Source: UKL13-2 sp043793345 (GTDB taxonomy: Bacteria; Pseudomonadota; Gammaproteobacteria; Burkholderiales; Usitatibacteraceae). Taken from it: a stretch of DNA of 18,226 nucleotides. This document shows positions 14,951-18,226 of this stretch, in pieces. The notes beneath the pieces are model-generated. The model was not told where the DNA came from. It did not search any database and worked only from the letters and a program-made list of their open reading frames with translations. Position 1 is the stretch's first letter, and every line of letters starts with the position of its first letter. The stretch covers positions 1 to 18,226 of the forward strand of contig JAYVXF010000141.1 of the NCBI GenBank assembly GCA_043793345.1. The letters are read 5' to 3'. The position numbers and the translations under genes are program-made.

Positions 14951-14987
14951 CTTCCCCCTTTTCTAAAGGGGGATCGAGGGGGATTTC
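14951..14987 (+). repeat. C-rich palindromic repeat, copy R1 (BIME-like)
   Basis: CCCCCTTT (14954-14961) pairs perfectly with AAAGGGGG (14965-14972) around a TCT loop, followed by ATCGAGGGGGATTT. Its near-identical inverted partner starts 31 nt downstream. This sequence family differs from the repeats around the DUF559 gene. Confidence 0.75.
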
Positions 14988-15018
14988 GGTTCAGAAAGTT
15001 TCCATTTGTCGGCCAGCG

Positions 15019-15054
15019 AAAATCCCCCCTGCCCCCCTTTAGAAAAGGGGGGAA
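15019..15054 (-). repeat. C-rich palindromic repeat, copy R2 (inverted)
   Basis: CCCCCCTTT (15032-15040) pairs perfectly with AAAGGGGGG (15044-15052) around an AGA loop. The flank AAATCCCCCCTGC is the reverse complement of the R1 tail with small changes. Together R1 and R2 could fold into one long cruciform or hairpin in RNA or DNA. Confidence 0.75.
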
Positions 15055-15113
15055 TGGCGGCGTTGGGCGCGGTCGCCGCGCCGAACATTGAAGTCCCGCT
15101 AACAGCCGCGAGA

Positions 15114-15119
15114 TACAAT
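15114..15119 (+). promoter_or_regulatory. candidate -10 element TACAAT upstream of cpoB
   Basis: TACAAT differs from TATAAT at one position and lies 32 nt before the cpoB ATG. A TTGAAG sequence (15088-15093) is the only -35-like match, but the 20-nt spacing is too long for a good sigma-70 site. A promoter here would fit the large gap after pal. Confidence 0.25.
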
Positions 15120-15151
15120 CTCAATCCCAGCCTCGAAAAACCAACCATCCC

Positions 15152-15997
15152 ATGCCCCACACCCCATTTCACCACCTCCGCACCGCACTCCTGCTTGCTT
15201 TCGTCGCGGTCAGCTTTCACGCTTCCGCCGGCTTGTTCGACGATGGCGAAGCTCGCCGCGATATTAAAAATTTGCGCGCGCAAGCCGAGCAGCAGAATCG
15301 AGACAACGACGCGCGCCTGCAAAAGGTTGAGGAGTCGATCAAGAATCTGGGCATCATTCAGTTACTGAACCAGATCGAGCAGTTGAACGCCGAGATCGCC
15401 AAATTGCGCGGGCAGGTTGAGGTATTGACCAATAGCGAGGATCAGCTCGCCAAACGGCAGCGTGATTTTTATCTGGACATCGACACGCGTTTGCGCAAAC
15501 TGGAAGGTGTGCCCGCGGACGCCGCCAGCGGGTCTACGGCAGCGCCGGCAGCGACACCTGCGCCTGCGTTGCCGGCAGTAGCTGCCCCACCAACGGCGCT
15601 GCCCGGCGCGGTCACGCGTGTGCAGGAAGAGCGCGTCTACGATGTCGGCGCGAACGCCTTCAAGCGCGGCGACTACGTCTCGGCCACGCGGGCATTCCAG
15701 ACATTCGTGAAAGATTATCCGGCCAGCCAGTTGGTGCCGAACGCCCAATACTGGATCGGCATCAGCTATTTCAATCTCAAGGATTACGGCAGCGCGCGCA
15801 GCTCGCAAGACATATTGTTAAAGCAATATCCTGATTCGGCAAAAGCACCCGACGCGCTGCTGGCGCTGGCCAGTATTTACGTCGAAATCGGCGACAGCGG
15901 CTCCGCGCGCAACGCGTTGGAGGACATCATCGCCAAGTACCCGGGCTCAGAAGCCGCGACCAAGGCGCGAATGCGCTTGGCTCCGCTCAGACGCTAA
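15152..15997 (+). CDS. cpoB: Tol-Pal system protein CpoB (YbgF)
   Basis: CpoB coordinates peptidoglycan synthesis with Tol-driven outer-membrane constriction at the septum. The 281-residue precursor has a Sec signal peptide with likely cleavage at ASA-G (26/27). It is followed by GLFDDGEARRDI, a trimerising coiled coil (about 33-115, with EESIKNLGIIQLLNQIEQLNAEIAKLRGQVEVL), an Ala/Pro linker (about 123-155) and a TPR domain (about 160-280). The TPR pattern includes AFKRGDYVSATRAFQTFVKDYPASQLVPNAQYWIG and YPDSAKAPDALLALA. It lies after a 319-nt gap from pal, with queE 15 nt downstream. No strong Shine-Dalgarno is seen. Confidence 0.95.
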   Translation: MPHTPFHHLRTALLLAFVAVSFHASAGLFDDGEARRDIKNLRAQAEQQNRDNDARLQKVEESIKNLGIIQLLNQIEQLNAEIAKLRGQVEVLTNSEDQLAKRQRDFYLDIDTRLRKLEGVPADAASGSTAAPAATPAPALPAVAAPPTALPGAVTRVQEERVYDVGANAFKRGDYVSATRAFQTFVKDYPASQLVPNAQYWIGISYFNLKDYGSARSSQDILLKQYPDSAKAPDALLALASIYVEIGDSGSARNALEDIIAKYPGSEAATKARMRLAPLRR

Positions 15998-16012
15998 GTC
16001 ACACAGCACACC

Positions 16013-16738
16013 ATGACCACGCTCACCAGGATTCCTGCTGCCAATATTGGCAAAGCCGAAGGGAAAAAAGCCGCCACCGCTAACGTGACTGCGCGCGCCA
16101 CCACGCTGCGCATCAACGAAATATTTTTTTCCCTGCAAGGCGAGTCAAGCCGGGTCGGGCTGCCCACGGTGTTTGTGCGCCTGACCGGTTGCCCGCTGCG
16201 CTGCGGCTATTGCGACACCGCGTACGCTTTTCACGACGGCAAAACGCGACTGATCGACGACGTCATCGATGAAGTCGCGCAACATAAAACCAACTACGTT
16301 TGTGTCACCGGTGGCGAGCCGCTCGCGCAGAAAAATTGCCGTACCTTACTTAAAAAATTATGCGACCTCGGCTACTCGGTCTCGCTTGAAACCAGCGGCG
16401 CGATCAATATTGCTGACGTTGACGCCCGCGTGTCGCGCATCGTCGATATAAAAACGCCGGGCTCGGGCGAAGTCGATAAAAACCGCTGGGAAAATTTGCC
16501 GCACCTGACACGCCATGATGAAATAAAATTCGTCATTACCTCCGAGGCTGACTACCGCTGGGCGGCGCTGCTCATCGAAGAAAAAAAATTAAACGATCTC
16601 GCGCCGGTACTGTTTTCGCCTTCCTTCAACGATGTGCGTGTCGAGCATCTTGCCGCATGGATCCTGCGCGACGGATTGAAGGTGCGCATGCAGGTTCAAT
16701 TGCACAAAATTATTTGGGGCGAGAAGCGTGGCGTATGA
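16013..16738 (+). CDS. queE: 7-carboxy-7-deazaguanine synthase QueE
   Basis: A radical-SAM enzyme that converts 6-carboxy-tetrahydropterin to 7-carboxy-7-deazaguanine on the route to queuosine. The 241-residue frame has IFFSLQGESSRVGLPTVFVRLTGC, the cluster-binding CxxxCxxC (C60, C64, C67 in CPLRCGYCDT), TGGEPL (99-104), SLETSG and VQLHKIIWG near the end. About 30 residues before TLRINEIFF have no family counterpart. A GTG at 16085 (residue 25) would give a standard length, but neither start has a clear Shine-Dalgarno. The stop lies inside an 11-nt tandem duplication that also contains the queC start. queE-queC adjacency supports the pathway call. Confidence 0.95.
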   Translation: MTTLTRIPAANIGKAEGKKAATANVTARATTLRINEIFFSLQGESSRVGLPTVFVRLTGCPLRCGYCDTAYAFHDGKTRLIDDVIDEVAQHKTNYVCVTGGEPLAQKNCRTLLKKLCDLGYSVSLETSGAINIADVDARVSRIVDIKTPGSGEVDKNRWENLPHLTRHDEIKFVITSEADYRWAALLIEEKKLNDLAPVLFSPSFNDVRVEHLAAWILRDGLKVRMQVQLHKIIWGEKRGV

Positions 16739-16751
16739 GCGGCGTATGAGT
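16730..16751 (+). promoter_or_regulatory. tandem 11-nt duplication forming an ATGA-ATGA relay at the queE/queC junction
   Basis: GGCGTATGAGC (16730-16740) is followed directly by GGCGTATGAGT (16741-16751), matching at 10 of 11 positions. In the first copy the queE TGA overlaps an ATG (16735) that opens a four-codon frame, M-S-G-V. Its TGA overlaps the queC ATG at 16746. The two overlaps could pass ribosomes from queE to queC. Confidence 0.5.
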
Positions 16752-17453
16752 TCACCACAACCCGCTCCGCAACGCGCCGTCGTGCTACTTTCCGGCGGGC
16801 TCGATTCCGCCACCGTGCTCGCGATGGCGCACGAGCAACATTTCGAGACTTACGCGTTATCGTTCGACTACGGCCAGCGTCATCGCTCGGAATTGCAGGC
16901 GGCAGCACGCATCGCAGCAGCGCTCGGCGCGAAAGAGCATCGCGTGGTGACGCTCGATCTCACCGGCTGGGGCGGCTCGGCGTTGACCGACAAAAATATC
17001 GCCGTGCCTGTCGCGTCTGCAGCACCAAGCGCATCAGCAAGCGCCATCCCGATCACCTACGTGCCCGCGCGCAACACGATTTTTTTGTCGCTGGCACTCG
17101 CGTGGGCCGAAACACTAAACGCGCCAAATATTTTCGCCGGCATGAACGCAGTCGATTATTCCGGCTATCCCGATTGCAGGCCCGATTACATCGCTGCCTA
17201 CCAAACCATGGCGCGGCTCGCCACCAGGGCAGGTGTCGAGGGCGCACAACTGCTGATTCACACGCCGATCATCCACATGAGCAAAGCCGACATCGTTCGC
17301 GAAGGCACACGGCTCGGCGTGGACTATGGGTTGACGGTCTCCTGCTATCAGGCAGATGATGATGGCAGTGCTTGTGGCGCGTGTGATTCGTGCAGACTGC
17401 GAAAAGAGGGATTTCTTGCGGCGGGCGTTGTCGACCCGACGCGGTACGCGTGA
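16746..17453 (+). CDS. queC: 7-cyano-7-deazaguanine synthase QueC
   Basis: An ATP-dependent enzyme that turns 7-carboxy-7-deazaguanine into preQ0, the step after QueE. The 235-residue protein has the PP-loop SGGLDS (16-21), ALSFDYGQRHRSEL, ITYVPARNTIFLSLALAWAE and GMNAVDYSGYPDCRPDYI. The zinc cysteines are C200, C210, C213 and C216 (CGACDSCRLRKEGF). ATG 16746 is preferred from the family start. GTG 16728 would add six residues and overlap queE. The GC-rich Ala/Ser insert before ITYVPARN is slightly longer than usual. It ends the long co-directional block. Confidence 0.96.
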   Translation: MSSPQPAPQRAVVLLSGGLDSATVLAMAHEQHFETYALSFDYGQRHRSELQAAARIAAALGAKEHRVVTLDLTGWGGSALTDKNIAVPVASAAPSASASAIPITYVPARNTIFLSLALAWAETLNAPNIFAGMNAVDYSGYPDCRPDYIAAYQTMARLATRAGVEGAQLLIHTPIIHMSKADIVREGTRLGVDYGLTVSCYQADDDGSACGACDSCRLRKEGFLAAGVVDPTRYA

Positions 17454-17471
17454 CGTTTAGCGGCGGACACG

Positions 17472-17497
17472 CTTCATTTCGTACACGTACAATGAAG
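17472..17497. promoter_or_regulatory. inverted repeat with candidate -10 element upstream of the transporter gene
   Basis: CTTCATT (17472-17478) and AATGAAG (17491-17497) pair perfectly across 12 nt. TACAAT (17488-17493), a good -10 match, overlaps the right arm and lies 27 nt before the next ATG. The -35 region at the right distance (CGGACA) is weak. It could be an operator-promoter or a weak queC terminator hairpin. Confidence 0.3.
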
Positions 17498-17520
17498 TAT
17501 TTCAACCAACCAACGTCCAA

Positions 17521-18226
17521 TGAATAACGCCCCCAATCTCGCCGCAACCGTCGCCTGGCTCGGCTTCATCGTCGCCTTTATCCTCGGTGCAATATCGGCA
17601 CGCACCCAGTTCTGCACACTGGGCGCGGTATCGGACATCGTCAACATGAGCGACTTCACGCGCATGCGCATGTGGGTGCTGGCGATGGCGGTTGCGATTC
17701 TCGGTGCGCAGGGACTTTACGCGGCTGACCTGATCGATCTCTCGAAGGCTTTCTACACGCGCCCGAACATCACCTGGCTTTCTTACGTCGGCGGCGGATT
17801 GATGTTTGGCATCGGCATGACGCTGGCCAGCGGCTGCGGCAGTCGCACGCTGGTGCGCATCGGCGGTGGCAATCTGAAATCGGTCGTGGTGTTCGCGTTT
17901 CTTGGCATTGCGGCGTACATGACGATGAAGGGCTTGTTTGGCGTGTGGCGCGTCAACTATGTGGATGCGGTCGCGATTGATGTGTCGCAACACGGCGTCG
18001 CCACGCAGGAGCTTGGCGCGCTGGTCGGTCCAATGTTGAACATGAGCAAAAAATCCGCACAAATCATGTTGGCGAGCATGGTCGCTTTTCCCATGCTGTC
18101 ATTCGTGCTCAGCAGCCGCGATTTCCGATCCAGTCTCGATGCGTGGCTCGGCGGCCTGGGCTACGGGGTTGCGGTAGTTGCCGGCTGGTACATTACTGCG
18201 CATGTGGGGTTCGGGGAAAACGGCGA
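17521..18226 (+). CDS. YeeE/YedE-family sulfur-compound transporter (3'-truncated)
   Basis: From ATG 17521 the frame stays open to the window edge (235 residues), so the C-terminus is missing. It is a multi-spanning membrane protein with hydrophobic segments at about 8-27, 51-68, 88-108, 120-137 and near the edge. The family landmarks are TQFCTLGAVSDIVN (residues 30-43, C32) and GGGLMFGIGMTLASGCGSRTLVRIGGGNLKS, with C106. The same cysteine-bearing motifs occur in the YeeE/YedE (TsuA-type) proteins, one of which imports thiosulfate. The actual substrate here is unknown. It is outside the usual yebC-queC synteny and has its own gap and a possible promoter. Confidence 0.9.

Larger units (their letters stand above)
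14833..15151. other. 319-nt pal-cpoB intergenic region with inverted palindromic repeat pair
   Basis: I see no credible gene here. It contains a small perfect hairpin CGCCA-TT-TGGCG (14846-14857) just after pal, without a T-run, and a BIME-like pair of inverted C-rich repeats (14951-15054). A TACAAT hexamer that could be a -10 element for cpoB lies at 15114-15119. The gap is unusual in an otherwise tightly packed block. Confidence 0.7.

Noticed and set aside
14951..15054. Two intrinsic terminators
   Set aside because: The stems are strong, but the 3' flanks are G-rich rather than T-rich on either strand. An inverted REP-like pair explains them better.

Overview
The window looks like a chromosomal segment of a proteobacterium, most likely a betaproteobacterium. 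The evidence is the gene order yebC-ruvC-ruvA-ruvB-ybgC-tolQ-tolR-tolA-tolB-pal-cpoB-queE-queC (conserved across many beta- and gammaproteobacteria), an SlmA-type regulator, a YjgR-type HerA-like ATPase, and GC-rich REP-like repeats with an embedded DUF559 gene. The genus cannot be fixed from the sequence alone.

Left part (1-3428, + strand): the C-terminal part of a very large STAND/NACHT-type protein. Its N-terminus and NTPase lie outside the window. It keeps a post-NACHT signature (AHRSIAEFLAA) and a long helical region, and it ends in what reads as a PD-(D/E)xK nuclease-like domain. This is the strongest candidate for an accessory, possibly anti-phage, function.

Middle left (3502-6584, - strand): four co-directional genes, a YjgR/DUF853 HerA-like ATPase, slmA, an NTF2/SnoaL-like protein and a RimJ/RimL-type acetyltransferase. 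An imperfect nested hairpin lies where they converge with the STAND gene.

Right part (6667-17453, + strand): a long co-directional block. It holds YebC, a YbjQ/UPF0145 protein, the Holliday-junction machinery RuvC/RuvA/RuvB, the envelope-constriction Tol-Pal system (YbgC, TolQ, TolR, TolA, TolB, Pal, CpoB) and two queuosine-precursor enzymes (QueE, QueC). Most junctions are tight overlaps (ATGA, TGATG, TAGTG), which implies translational coupling. The exceptions are tolA-tolB (28 nt), tolB-pal (121 nt) and pal-cpoB (319 nt). The pal-cpoB gap holds an inverted pair of C-rich palindromic repeats.

The most unusual structure is between ruvC and ruvA. About 600 bp carrying a DUF559 endonuclease-like gene and three copies of a GC-rich palindromic repeat sits between two AAATGA sequences. 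Removing 8255-8856 on paper places the ruvA ATG over the ruvC stop with a good ribosome-binding site 8 nt upstream. This suggests a cassette inserted into an originally overlapping ruvC-ruvA junction without breaking translational coupling.

The right edge (from 17521) holds the start of a YeeE/YedE-family membrane transporter, cut by the window end.
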